Counted from the stretch's first letter, positions 24,551 to 32,474 are shown. The stretch is 34,353 nucleotides of DNA from an uncultured Eubacteriales bacterium (GCA_900540085.1 UQEU01000014.1:1-34353), one strand, 5' to 3'. Translations and numbers: made by a program. The notes: generated from the letters alone by a model not told the origin.

Positions 24551-24562
24551 TACTTTAAAGTA
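24551..24562. promoter_or_regulatory. Palindrome at the transcription start, possible operator
   Basis: TACTTTAAAGTA is a perfect 12-base palindrome within a few bases of the predicted start of transcription. The related string ACTTTAAA recurs at about 24577-24583. A repressor site is possible, but short AT palindromes are common in this DNA. Confidence 0.35.
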
Positions 24563-24596
24563 GCAAAGCGTTAAAACTTTAAACGGAGGAATTGTA

Positions 24597-25568
24597 ATGA
24601 AAAAATCAAAAAAAATATTAGCACTTATATTAGTTTCTGCATTAATATTAACAATATTTGCAGGTTGCTCAAAAGGCAGTTCGGACAAGAAAATAAGCAT
24701 CGGTGTTTGTCAACTTGTACAGCACGACGCTCTTGACGCTGCAACAAACGGATTTATTGACGCCGTTAAAGAAAAACTCGGCGAAGACAAAGTTGATATT
24801 GATATTCAAAACGCACAAGGCGACTCACCTACCTGTGCAACAATCACAAACCAATTTGTTGCTAACGGAGTAGATTTGATTTTTGCAAACGCCACACCTG
24901 CACTTGAATCTGCTATCGCATCAACAGGCACAATTCCGATTGTGGCAACCTCAATCACAGACTATGCTACTGCACTTCATGTTTCTGACTGGAACGGTAA
25001 AACCGGTATGAATGTTACCGGCACTGCCGACCTTGCTCCGCTTGACAAACAGGCTGAAATAGTTAAAGAACTTGTGCCGAGTGCAAAAACAGTAGGTATT
25101 CTCTACTGCTCTGCTGAAGCAAACTCAAAATTTCAGGCTGACAAGATTACTGAATATTTCAAAGAAATGAATTTGGAAGTAAAAGAATACACTGCTGCTG
25201 ACTCAAACGATATTGCATCTGTAACAACAAGTGCTTGTTCAGAAGTAGATGTATTATACATTCCGACAGACAACACAATGGCTTCAAACTCTGAAGTAAT
25301 CAACAATATTGCTGAACCGGCAGGTATTCCTGTTATTACCGGTGAAGAAAATATGTGTAAAGGCTGCGGAATTGCTACCCTTTCAATTGATTATTACAGT
25401 ATCGGTTACCAAGCCGGAGAAATGGCTGTTCAAATCCTTACGGAAAATACAGATCCTGCCGAAATGGAAATCAAATATGCAACAGATTTAAAGAAAAAAT
25501 ATGTTGCTGACCGTTGTGAACAACTCGGAATTGTCATTCCTGAAGGATATGAAGCAATTGCAGAATAA
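24597..25568 (+). CDS. ABC transporter substrate-binding lipoprotein (TrpX-like, PF04392 type)
   Basis: A 323-residue lipoprotein. The signal peptide ends in the lipobox FAGC with the lipidated cysteine at residue 24. The mature part reads like the ABC_sub_bind family: an opening IGVCQLVQHDALD block, a TPALESA segment, GILYCSAEANS, and a DVLYIPTDNTMASN stretch. Members accompany a BPD_transp_2 permease and an ATPase, as here, and several are predicted tryptophan or tyrosine importers. Position directly behind pheST makes an aromatic amino acid a reasonable guess, perhaps phenylalanine, but ligand specificity cannot be read from the sequence. The ribosome binding site is ACGGAGG. A hairpin terminator follows before the permease, which would make this the most abundant product of the unit. 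Confidence 0.9.
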   Translation: MKKSKKILALILVSALILTIFAGCSKGSSDKKISIGVCQLVQHDALDAATNGFIDAVKEKLGEDKVDIDIQNAQGDSPTCATITNQFVANGVDLIFANATPALESAIASTGTIPIVATSITDYATALHVSDWNGKTGMNVTGTADLAPLDKQAEIVKELVPSAKTVGILYCSAEANSKFQADKITEYFKEMNLEVKEYTAADSNDIASVTTSACSEVDVLYIPTDNTMASNSEVINNIAEPAGIPVITGEENMCKGCGIATLSIDYYSIGYQAGEMAVQILTENTDPAEMEIKYATDLKKKYVADRCEQLGIVIPEGYEAIAE

Positions 25569-25612
25569 TTGATTTAGATTTATATTTTTCATATTTATTT
25601 AAATTTAATTTT

Positions 25613-25642
25613 AAGGCGTAGAATATTCTCTACGCCTTTTTT
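25613..25642 (+). terminator. Intra-operon terminator between binding protein and permease
   Basis: AAGGCGTAGA pairs with TCTACGCCTT around a 6-base loop, followed by four T. It sits inside an otherwise continuous transporter operon and probably lowers permease and ATPase expression relative to the binding protein. Confidence 0.75.
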
Positions 25643-25659
25643 GAAAGGAAATTAAAAAT

Positions 25660-26571
25660 ATGCTCGCTTTTTTCAACTCTTTGCCGGGTGCAGTTGCCCA
25701 AGGTATTATTTGGGGTATCATGGCAATCGGCGTATATATAACATTTCGTACTCTCGACATTGCAGATTTGACCGTTGACGGTTCTTTTGCAACAGGCGGT
25801 GCAGTTCTTGTAATGTGCACAATAAACGGTATTAATATCTATGTTGCAATGTTGCTTGCATTTTTAGCAGGATGCCTTGCAGGATTTGTAACCGGCATAC
25901 TTCACACACAATTTGGAATACCCGCAATTCTTTCAGGTATTCTCACACAAATTGCACTTTATTCAATCAATCTGAGAATTTTGGGGAACAAAGCAAATCA
26001 GCCTCTGAGCGTTATGAAATACGATATATTGGTTTCTTTGAGATATCTCTCAAAATCAATTTTAATCTGCTCTGTTTTTGCGGTTTTGCTTATCGCAATT
26101 TTGTATTGGTTCTTCGGAACTGAAATGGGTATGTCACTTCGTGCAACCGGATGCAATCAAAATATGGCTCGTGCAAACGGAATTAACACTAACGCAAACA
26201 AAATCATCGGTCTTACCATTTCAAACGGCATTGTTGCACTTTCAGGTGCGTTGCTTTCACAATATCAAGGCTTTGCAGATATAAATATGGGCAGAGGTGC
26301 TATTGTTATCGGTCTCGCTGCCGTTATCATCGGAGAAGTAATCTTCGGTAAAATCTTCAAAAACTTTGCACTTAGACTTTTGGCAGTTGTTTTCGGCGGT
26401 ATTGTTTACTACATAGTTATCACATTTGTACTTATGTTAGGCTTAAACGCAAACGACCTTAAACTCTTCACTGCTATAATAGTTGCTCTTTTCCTCGGCA
26501 TACCTTACTGGAAAAGCAAAATTAAAGAAAAAACAGTAAAAAACAGTTCGGGAGGTAAACAAAATGCTTAA
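25660..26571 (+). CDS. ABC transporter permease (BPD_transp_2 type)
   Basis: A 303-residue membrane protein with about 8-9 helices, related to branched-chain amino acid and sugar permeases of the LivH/RbsC superfamily. The N-terminal region (GIMAIGVYITFRTLDIADLTVDGSF) and the cytoplasmic EAA-like segment containing RATGCNQNMARANGIN are typical of the TrpY-like group. It forms the pore with the ATPase encoded next; the genes overlap by 8 bases. The ribosome binding site is GAAAGGAA. Confidence 0.92.
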   Translation: MLAFFNSLPGAVAQGIIWGIMAIGVYITFRTLDIADLTVDGSFATGGAVLVMCTINGINIYVAMLLAFLAGCLAGFVTGILHTQFGIPAILSGILTQIALYSINLRILGNKANQPLSVMKYDILVSLRYLSKSILICSVFAVLLIAILYWFFGTEMGMSLRATGCNQNMARANGINTNANKIIGLTISNGIVALSGALLSQYQGFADINMGRGAIVIGLAAVIIGEVIFGKIFKNFALRLLAVVFGGIVYYIVITFVLMLGLNANDLKLFTAIIVALFLGIPYWKSKIKEKTVKNSSGGKQNA

Positions 26572-27364
26572 ACTTGAAAACATATACAAAACCTTTAATC
26601 CCGGAACTATTAATGAAAAAAAGGCTTTAAACGGTCTTAATATTCAACTCAATGAAGGCGATTTTGTAACAGTAATCGGCGGTAACGGTGCAGGTAAATC
26701 TACAATGCTCAATATGATTGCAGGTGTGTACCCTGTTGACAGCGGTTCTGTTATAATTGACGGGACAGATGTTACTAAAATGCCCGAACACAAACGAGCA
26801 AAATTTTTAGGCAGAGTTTTCCAAGACCCTATGATGGGAACTGCGGCAGATATGGAAATAGTTGAAAATCTTGCGCTTGCAAACCGCAGAGGTAAAGCAA
26901 GAACGATAAAATGGGGAGTAAACCAAAAGGAAACGGCTCACTACAAAGAGATACTTGCTTCCCTTGAACTCGGACTTGAAGAACGACTCACTTCAAAAGT
27001 AGGTCTTCTTTCAGGCGGTCAAAGACAGGCACTTACTCTTTTGATGGCTACTCTTAAAAAGCCTAAAGTTTTATTGCTTGACGAACACACTGCTGCACTT
27101 GACCCTAAAACTGCCAAGAAAGTTCTTGACATAACTCAAAAAATAGTTGCAGAAAACAATCTTACAACTATTATGATTACACACAATATGAAAGACGCCA
27201 TCAGAATAGGTAACAGACTTATTATGATGAATAACGGTAAAATCATATATGATGTTTCAGGCGAAGAAAAGAAAAACCTCACAACTGCTCAATTGCTTGA
27301 AAAATTCAAAACTTCATCGGGTGAAGAACTCGATAACGACAGAATGTTACTGTCAGAAGACTGA
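26564..27364 (+). CDS. ABC transporter ATP-binding protein
   Basis: A 266-residue ABC ATPase. Walker A GGNGAGKST spans 39-47, the signature is LLSGGQRQAL, Walker B is VLLLDEHTAALDP, and the switch histidine is in MITHNM. Histidine replaces the usual proline after the catalytic glutamate (DEH instead of DEP); I believe this is normal for this transporter group rather than a defect. Its start overlaps the permease gene by 8 bases, with GGGAGGT upstream. A small hairpin (TGTAC/GTACA) followed by T-rich DNA lies just past the stop but is too weak to call a terminator with confidence. Confidence 0.94.
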   Translation: MLKLENIYKTFNPGTINEKKALNGLNIQLNEGDFVTVIGGNGAGKSTMLNMIAGVYPVDSGSVIIDGTDVTKMPEHKRAKFLGRVFQDPMMGTAADMEIVENLALANRRGKARTIKWGVNQKETAHYKEILASLELGLEERLTSKVGLLSGGQRQALTLLMATLKKPKVLLLDEHTAALDPKTAKKVLDITQKIVAENNLTTIMITHNMKDAIRIGNRLIMMNNGKIIYDVSGEEKKNLTTAQLLEKFKTSSGEELDNDRMLLSED

Positions 27365-27411
27365 TTTCTGTACTGTTTTTTGTACATTATAATATTTTTT
27401 TAATAAAATCA

Positions 27412-27440
27412 TTGTAATTTATCAAGAATATGTATATAAT
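27412..27440 (+). promoter_or_regulatory. Promoter for ireB and partner gene
   Basis: TTGTAA (27412-27417), a 17-base spacer and a perfect TATAAT (27435-27440) precede the ireB start by about 25 bases. Confidence 0.65.
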
Positions 27441-27464
27441 TAGATATATGGAGGTGACTTTGCC

Positions 27465-27710
27465 ATGATAGACAAGACCATATCTTTTAAACTTGGTGAT
27501 GAAAAAGAAAACGAAATGAAAAATGTTCTCACACAAGTTTTCGACGCACTTAAAGAAAAAGGTTACAATCCCGTTAACCAAATAGTAGGCTATCTTCTTT
27601 CCGAAGACCCAACCTACATCACTACTCACAAAAATGCAAGAAGTCTTATAAGACGACTTGACAGAGATGAACTTCTTTCAGAAATGGTAAAGTCTTATTT
27701 GAATAATTAA
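27465..27710 (+). CDS. ireB: IreB family regulatory phosphoprotein (UPF0297)
   Basis: An 81-residue protein matching UPF0297/IreB: KGYNPVNQIVGYLLSEDPTYI in the middle and an ARSLIRRLDRDELL tail. In Enterococcus faecalis IreB is phosphorylated by the Ser/Thr kinase IreK and affects cephalosporin tolerance. Here the N-terminus MIDKTISFKL offers one threonine (T5) in the region where, as I recall it, the E. faecalis protein has two phosphorylated threonines. In many Firmicutes the gene lies next to ruvX and a DUF1292 gene; here the neighbour is an unrecognised gene instead. The ribosome binding site is GGAGGTGA. Confidence 0.93.
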   Translation: MIDKTISFKLGDEKENEMKNVLTQVFDALKEKGYNPVNQIVGYLLSEDPTYITTHKNARSLIRRLDRDELLSEMVKSYLNN

Positions 27711-27723
27711 AGGAGGTTTCGTA

Positions 27724-28014
27724 TTGGCTGAAAACAAAAACGGCACACTTATGTATAAAGGCAAACCACTTGTAAGATGTGCTGATACTATCTTTTACGG
27801 AAATCCGGAAGACCCGTTTATTGTTAAACTTACAATTAACAGTAAAAAAAAGTTAAAAGACATCAGCCTTTCTGAAAAAGTAGGTATCTACCTGCTCCAA
27901 TCAGACGCTTCAAAAGCAAAAGGCTACACAATCGCCAAAAAAAGCGAAAAACAAGGAATTTACAACGCACTTGACCTCGGTCAGATTTGGCTGACAAGAG
28001 CACTCAAAAAGTAA
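27724..28014 (+). CDS. Conserved-looking hypothetical protein, partner of ireB
   Basis: A 96-residue basic protein I do not recognise. Its start is TTG, supported by AAAGGAGG 8 bases upstream. It has no signal peptide or membrane segment. The sequence alternates hydrophobic strands and turns (RCADTIFYGNPEDPFIVKL, then DISLSEKVGIYLLQ) and ends in a helix carrying ALDLGQIWLTRAL, suggesting a compact alpha/beta fold. It is 13 bases behind ireB and shares its terminator, so the two are almost certainly one operon. It occupies a place near ireB often held by ruvX, but has no visible RNase H-like motif, so it is not a RuvX. Confidence 0.8.
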   Translation: MAENKNGTLMYKGKPLVRCADTIFYGNPEDPFIVKLTINSKKKLKDISLSEKVGIYLLQSDASKAKGYTIAKKSEKQGIYNALDLGQIWLTRALKK

Positions 28015-28021
28015 ATCATTT

Positions 28022-28058
28022 AAAACGGACAGAGAAACTAAAATTTCTTTGTCCGTTT
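28022..28058 (+). terminator. Terminator of the ireB unit
   Basis: AAAACGGACA-GAGAAA pairs with TTTCTT-TGTCCGTTTT (one G-U pair) and leads into a long T run, right after the stop codon of the 96-residue gene. Confidence 0.85.
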
Positions 28059-28186
28059 TTTATTTTTCGGCTTTTATTTTCACTTTAATTTAATAAATTG
28101 ATAACTTTAAAATGCGTTTTTACCATTATTTTAATTTCTGCATAATATATACTATAAAAAAATAATTAAAAAGTGAGGTATCTGTT

Positions 28187-28417
28187 ATGAAAACAGTTAT
28201 TATAAAAGTAAGAACAATTACGGCGGCACAACACGCCGTATCGGTTTTAAAGTCACAGGTAATTCATTGTGAAGCTATAAAAACCGAAAAAATTGGTAAA
28301 AACGACGGTTGTGGCTGGGCAATTAAAATTTTTGAAGAAGATGAAGAAAATGTTTTAAAAATACTAAAATCTTTTTCAATAAAAATAAGCGGAGTTGAGA
28401 AAAATGATTTACTTTGA
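28187..28417 (+). CDS. DUF3343-like protein, putative Se/S carrier
   Basis: A 76-residue protein with an opening beta strand, a helix (ITAAQHAVSVLKS), a second strand and a conserved-looking DGCGWAIKI motif with C42. This order (strand, A/L-rich helix, strand, CG-containing strand) fits DUF3343, annotated as putative selenium/sulfur carrier proteins. Similarity is by pattern only and would need a profile search. It overlaps the following class V aminotransferase by 14 bases, so the two are translationally linked and a sulfur or selenium transfer from the desulfurase to C42 is a plausible inference. The ribosome binding site is weak (GTGAGG). The 172 bases upstream hold the ireB terminator and AT-rich DNA without a clear promoter. 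Confidence 0.68.
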   Translation: MKTVIIKVRTITAAQHAVSVLKSQVIHCEAIKTEKIGKNDGCGWAIKIFEEDEENVLKILKSFSIKISGVEKNDLL

Positions 28418-29531
28418 CAACGCCGCTACCACCTACCCGAAACCAAGAAACGAAAAATTTAAACTGTTGGAGGCATTTGAAAAATTTTCATTCAACAGTG
28501 GCAGAGGCGGTTACAAAGAGTCAGTCAAAACTGCCTCTGCCATATATGAAACAAGAGAGAAATGTGCTGATTTTTTCGGTTGCAAAACACCTGAAAAAAT
28601 CATTTTCACATCCGGATGCACTCAATCTTTAAACACGGCAATAAAAGGCTTTGCAAAAGAAAACGGTCATATTATAATTTCGTGCTTTGAACACAACTCT
28701 GTTTCAAGACCTGTAAAAAAACTATGCAGCGAAAAAAATATTAGCGTCAGCATAGCAGAATACAGTAAAGACAAAGAAACAACCATAAATAATTTTAAAT
28801 CAAAAATTCGTTCAAACACTTGTCTTATAGTATGTACGCACGCATCAAATGCTTTCGGCACCGTAATGCCAATATATGAAATAGCGAAAATCGCAAGAGA
28901 AAACAATATTCCTTTTATCGCCGACTGCGCACAAACTGCCGGCACACTTGATGTAAAAATCAACGATGATATAAGTGCAATCTGCGTTCCCTGTCACAAG
29001 GGACTGTACGGCACAATGGGAAGCGGAATAATGATTTTGGGAAACAATATTCCCGACACACTTACAGAAGGCGGTACGGGAAGTATTTCGGCAAATTTGA
29101 ATATGCCGTCACAACTTCCTGACAAATTTGAAAGCGGTACCATGAACAATTTGGGAATCATAACTTTGAACAGCGGTTTAGATTTTATAAGTTCAAAAGG
29201 AAGAAAAAATATTTACAATCACGAAATTGAACTTTGCAAAATGTTATTTGAAGAACTGTCAAAAAACAGCAATGCCATTCTTTACTGTGAAAAACCGAAA
29301 GAAAATCTGTCGGCACCGATTGTATCTTTTAATTACAAAGACTATTCAAGCGAAAAAACTGCACAATTACTCGCAGAAAAAAATATTTGCGTAAGGGGCG
29401 GTTTACATTGCACTCCCCTCGCCCACCGTTTTTACGGTACGGACTCAAGAGGCACCGTCAGAATAAGTCCTTCGTCTTTTAATAAATTCAGCGAATGTGA
29501 ATATTTTATAAACACTCTAAAAAAGTTATAA
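28404..29531 (+). CDS. Class V aminotransferase, cysteine desulfurase-like
   Basis: A 375-residue PLP enzyme of the NifS/SufS fold. It opens with the hallmark YFDNAATTYPKP. H97 in FEHNSV stacks on PLP, D174 in ADCAQTAG binds the pyridine nitrogen, and K199 in CHKGLYG forms the Schiff base. C336 in GGLHCTPLAHR is in the position of the persulfide cysteine. The GGLHCxPLAH pattern matches a Firmicute subfamily (TIGR01977-like) of uncertain physiological role, rather than housekeeping IscS. ATG 28404 is preferred, with GGAG 9 bases upstream; an in-frame TTG at 28395 lies directly against that site. It overlaps the DUF3343-like gene, suggesting the pair moves sulfur or selenium. Confidence 0.9.
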   Translation: MIYFDNAATTYPKPRNEKFKLLEAFEKFSFNSGRGGYKESVKTASAIYETREKCADFFGCKTPEKIIFTSGCTQSLNTAIKGFAKENGHIIISCFEHNSVSRPVKKLCSEKNISVSIAEYSKDKETTINNFKSKIRSNTCLIVCTHASNAFGTVMPIYEIAKIARENNIPFIADCAQTAGTLDVKINDDISAICVPCHKGLYGTMGSGIMILGNNIPDTLTEGGTGSISANLNMPSQLPDKFESGTMNNLGIITLNSGLDFISSKGRKNIYNHEIELCKMLFEELSKNSNAILYCEKPKENLSAPIVSFNYKDYSSEKTAQLLAEKNICVRGGLHCTPLAHRFYGTDSRGTVRISPSSFNKFSECEYFINTLKKL

Positions 29532-29615
29532 AAAATATTATTTTTTACTTTATTTATTTTTGTCTGTGTGATAAACTATTTATAGTTATAAATAAAACAA
29601 TAGGAAGTTTTTTAA

Positions 29616-30494
29616 ATGTTACAAAACATTGAGTCACTCTTTTATAAAATATTAAGCGTATTTTCAACTTTTGGATTTACCGACTTTTTAGATATAGTTT
29701 TTGTCGCAGGAATTATCTATATTTGTATAAGAATTATGCGTGAAACAAGGGCTATGCAACTTGTAAAAGGTATAGTAATCATCGCACTCATTTACGGTAT
29801 AGTAAATGCATTTAATATGGAAGCGTCAAGTTATATACTGAAAAGCGTATTTTCAAATATATTGATTATTTTAGTTGTTCTGTTTGCTCCCGAATTCAGA
29901 AAGATTTTGGAACAACTCGGAAAAAGTGCTTCCAGAAACAGTATCAAAGCAATAATCCACTCCGGTATTGCAGTAGAGATTTCCGAAATAAACAACTGCA
30001 TTGACGCTGTTTGCAAAGCAGTTTCAAATATGAGCGACAAGAAAATTGGCGCTTTGATTGTTTTTGAAAACGAAACACTTTTGGGTAATATCATAAATTC
30101 AGGCACAACAATTGACGCTCAAGCATCACGGGAAATGGTTGAAAATATATTTTTCCCAAAATCTCCATTACACGACGGAGCAATGATTATACGAGGCTAC
30201 AAGATTTATGCTGCAGGTTGTATTTTGCCGTTAACAGGTAAAAACATATCATCTTCGCTCGGCACAAGACACCGTGCCGCACTCGGTCTTTCCGAAGAAA
30301 GCGATGCAGTTGTTGTTATAGTTTCAGAAGAAACAGGTGCAATATCCGTTGCCCAAAACGGTGCGCTAAATCAAAATATTTCAGACGGCGACCTTCGTGA
30401 GATTTTAACAAGGAATTTTGTTCCTTCCGGCTCCACCTCTGATGATAAAATCATTACAAAAATAGTCAGGGGGATAAAAAATGACAAAAAATAA
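29616..30494 (+). CDS. cdaA: Diadenylate cyclase CdaA
   Basis: A 292-residue membrane-bound enzyme that makes c-di-AMP from two ATP. Three membrane helices occupy about 25-95 and the DisA_N/DAC catalytic domain about 105-265. Its active motifs are intact: DGA at 187-189 (in HDGAMII) and RHR at 218-220 (in LGTRHRAALG). The ribosome binding site is AGGAAG. It overlaps cdaR by 14 bases, the usual arrangement in Firmicutes. c-di-AMP controls potassium and osmolyte uptake and wall homeostasis. Confidence 0.96.
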   Translation: MLQNIESLFYKILSVFSTFGFTDFLDIVFVAGIIYICIRIMRETRAMQLVKGIVIIALIYGIVNAFNMEASSYILKSVFSNILIILVVLFAPEFRKILEQLGKSASRNSIKAIIHSGIAVEISEINNCIDAVCKAVSNMSDKKIGALIVFENETLLGNIINSGTTIDAQASREMVENIFFPKSPLHDGAMIIRGYKIYAAGCILPLTGKNISSSLGTRHRAALGLSEESDAVVVIVSEETGAISVAQNGALNQNISDGDLREILTRNFVPSGSTSDDKIITKIVRGIKNDKK

Positions 30495-31812
30495 CAAACA
30501 AAATGACAATAAAGCAAAAAAGAATAAGAAGAAAAAAAGTTCATTTTCGCTTAGAAAACTTATATATACCGACAAGTATCTGATTATTATTTCTGTTTTT
30601 CTTTCTTTGATAATTTGGGTTGTTACTTCTATGAATGTAAGCCCCGAAACTACAAAACAAATATCTGTACCCGTTACAATAGCAACAGACAACGCCGTGC
30701 AGGAGCAATTGGGTATTAAATCTTACGGTGAACAAAGCATTACGGTAGATGTAACTGTTTCTGCTAAAAAATATATTGTTTTAGACATAAACAGTGAAGA
30801 CCTTGATGTAAAAGTAGATACAAGTTCTGTCACAAAAGCAGGATACCATTCAGTACCGATAACAGTATCCCCTGCAAAAAACAACAGCGACTTTACCATC
30901 ACAAAATTTTACCCGACAAACTATGAAGCGTACTTTGATGTCGAAAGTGAAAAAGAGTTTCCTATTCAATTAAACTATAAAAACAAAGATTTTGTTGCTG
31001 ACGGCTATATTATGGGTCAAGTACAAATGAGCGATACAAACGCAGTTGTACGAGGTGCTACTTCTTATCTCCAAAATGTTGATAAAGTCGTTGCAGACAT
31101 TGATATAAAAGGCGAATTGACAGAGCCTCAAACACTGTCACTTGATTTAAAAGCACTTGACAAAAATGATAAAGTTGTTGACTATGTAACTGTATCAACC
31201 GAAAATAAAAATCCAAGCGTTATCATACCGATACTGAAAAAGACGGTATTGCCTGTTCGTGTAGGATTGAGCAACGCACCCGAAGGACTTGATACTTCCG
31301 ATATTAAAATTGAATACAGCGTTGATAAGTTAGAAGTAGGTATGCTTGAATCGGCACTTGAATCGACCAATGAGATTTTACTCGGCGATATTGATTTTTC
31401 TAAACTTGATGTCGGAAAAAATGAGTTTTCTTATATCCCGTCAAACATCAACGGTATAACTCCGGTAAACAACAACGACCCTATTACCGTAACGGTTACC
31501 GTGCCTGAAAAGTATAAAACAAAGCACTCATATTTCAGCCGTTCAAATATAAAAATAGACGGTGTTCCAAACGGTTATACTGCAAGAGTTATATCGCTTT
31601 CAAACAACAGAGTAAAAATCATCTCACCCGACAGTGTTGATAACTGCGAACTCATACCATCGGTAAATCTCGGTTTTGCTCCGAATGATACGATAAATGA
31701 AAACAATACAAGACAACAAGTAAATGTTTCTTTCGGTGTAAGTTCAAGCAACACTGCATGGGCATACGGAACAATTACCGCAACGGTAGAAATATATAAA
31801 TCTAAGTCATAA
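30481..31812 (+). CDS. cdaR: CdaA regulatory protein CdaR (YbbR domains)
   Basis: A 443-residue protein. A very basic cytoplasmic start (Lys/Asn-rich, residues 1-26), one membrane helix (about 33-50), then an extracytoplasmic part with repeated YbbR-type beta domains (about four, each ending in a PxxVxV- or VTVTVP-like strand). CdaR binds and modulates CdaA. The start is 14 bases inside the cdaA end, with CAGGGGG upstream. glmM, which often follows in Firmicutes, is absent: a terminator ends the unit. Confidence 0.93.
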   Translation: MTKNNKQNDNKAKKNKKKKSSFSLRKLIYTDKYLIIISVFLSLIIWVVTSMNVSPETTKQISVPVTIATDNAVQEQLGIKSYGEQSITVDVTVSAKKYIVLDINSEDLDVKVDTSSVTKAGYHSVPITVSPAKNNSDFTITKFYPTNYEAYFDVESEKEFPIQLNYKNKDFVADGYIMGQVQMSDTNAVVRGATSYLQNVDKVVADIDIKGELTEPQTLSLDLKALDKNDKVVDYVTVSTENKNPSVIIPILKKTVLPVRVGLSNAPEGLDTSDIKIEYSVDKLEVGMLESALESTNEILLGDIDFSKLDVGKNEFSYIPSNINGITPVNNNDPITVTVTVPEKYKTKHSYFSRSNIKIDGVPNGYTARVISLSNNRVKIISPDSVDNCELIPSVNLGFAPNDTINENNTRQQVNVSFGVSSSNTAWAYGTITATVEIYKSKS

Positions 31813-31825
31813 TATAACTAAAAAC

Positions 31826-31869
31826 AAAAAGACTGTGCTATTTCGTAAAGAGACAACACAGTCTTTTTT
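31826..31869 (+). terminator. Terminator of cdaA-cdaR
   Basis: A 12-bp stem (AAAAAGACTGTG/CACAGTCTTTTT) with a 19-base loop and T run lies about 15 bases past the cdaR stop. Confidence 0.82.
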
Positions 31870-31882
31870 AACATTAATAAAA

Positions 31883-31908
31883 AAAAGATACACTTTTGTG
31901 TATCTTTT
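31883..31908 (-). terminator. Terminator of the XRE regulator gene
   Basis: An 11-bp stem (AAAAGATACAC/GTGTATCTTTT) with a 4-base loop overlaps the stop codon of the minus-strand regulator gene and is followed by a T run on that strand. Confidence 0.75.
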
Positions 31909-32284
31909 AAATATTGTTTAAATACTCGCTTAATTTCATCTTATCTTCATAAGTCATAAGTCTTGTTTTAATTAAAACCATTTTTTCAAAATCTGTAAGA
32001 TTGATGAGTTTTGAGTCTGTTTTAACTTTTTCTTCAACATCGGGTTCCGCAGCAACCTCAACTTCACTGCCATCGTCATAGACAACATTTTTTTTAAGAA
32101 GCTCGTCCACGGTTACACCGTATATTTTCGCTATCTTTATGAGCAACTCATAGTTTGGTCTTGTTGAACCCTCGTATCGAGCGTATGTAGCCCGACCGAT
32201 AGAAAGTGCATCTGAAATTTGTTGTTGCGACAAATTGTTGGCTTTTCTGTACTGTCGCAGTGTTTTGCCAAAATCTATTTTCAT
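31907..32284 (-). CDS. XRE-family transcriptional regulator
   Basis: A 125-residue DNA-binding protein. A Cro/CI-type HTH domain fills residues 3-63: LRQYRKANNLSQQQISDALSI gives helices 1-2, the ATYARYEGSTRPN segment the recognition helix and its turn, and LLIKIAKIYGVTVDELL the closing helices. The remaining 60 residues are acidic then helical, with no known sensor domain, and may serve dimerisation. ATG 32284 was chosen for AAGGAG 7-8 bases upstream; an ATG 18 bases earlier overlaps that site. It is divergent from the wall hydrolase gene; both promoters carry TTGTC(A/G)ATA-like strings, so regulation of itself and the hydrolase is a reasonable inference. Confidence 0.88.
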   Translation of the reverse strand: MKIDFGKTLRQYRKANNLSQQQISDALSIGRATYARYEGSTRPNYELLIKIAKIYGVTVDELLKKNVVYDDGSEVEVAAEPDVEEKVKTDSKLINLTDFEKMVLIKTRLMTYEDKMKLSEYLNNI

Positions 32285-32315
32285 AAATGACACTCCTTCC
32301 ATCTGTTATGTGAAT

Positions 32316-32344
32316 ATATTACATAATAATTTGCTTATTGTCAA
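32316..32344 (-). promoter_or_regulatory. Promoter of the XRE regulator gene
   Basis: On the minus strand a perfect TTGACA (32344-32339), a 17-base spacer and TAATAT (32321-32316) precede the start at 32284. Confidence 0.75.
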
Positions 32345-32427
32345 TAGTTTTTACAAAATTCGACATATTAAATTTCTACAAATAACGATAAAATGTACTC
32401 CAAAATATTACAATTTGCCTATTGGAA

Positions 32428-32459
32428 TTGACATAATTTTTATACAATGCTATTATAAT
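32428..32459 (+). promoter_or_regulatory. Promoter of the wall hydrolase gene
   Basis: A perfect TTGACA (32428-32433), 17 bases, then TATTAT (32451-32456) with the extended TG pair, and an overlapping TATAAT at 32454-32459. The leader of about 120 bases before the start at 32587 is unusually long for this window. Confidence 0.78.
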
Positions 32460-32474
32460 ATCATTGCGTACCCG

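Noticed and set aside
27365..27400. Terminator after the ABC ATPase gene
   Set aside because: Only a 5-bp stem with a long loop is visible before the T-rich stretch; too weak to list.
29532..29615. Terminator or promoter between the desulfurase and cdaA
   Set aside because: Only A/T-only pairing and poor hexamer matches are present; nothing stands out from the base composition.
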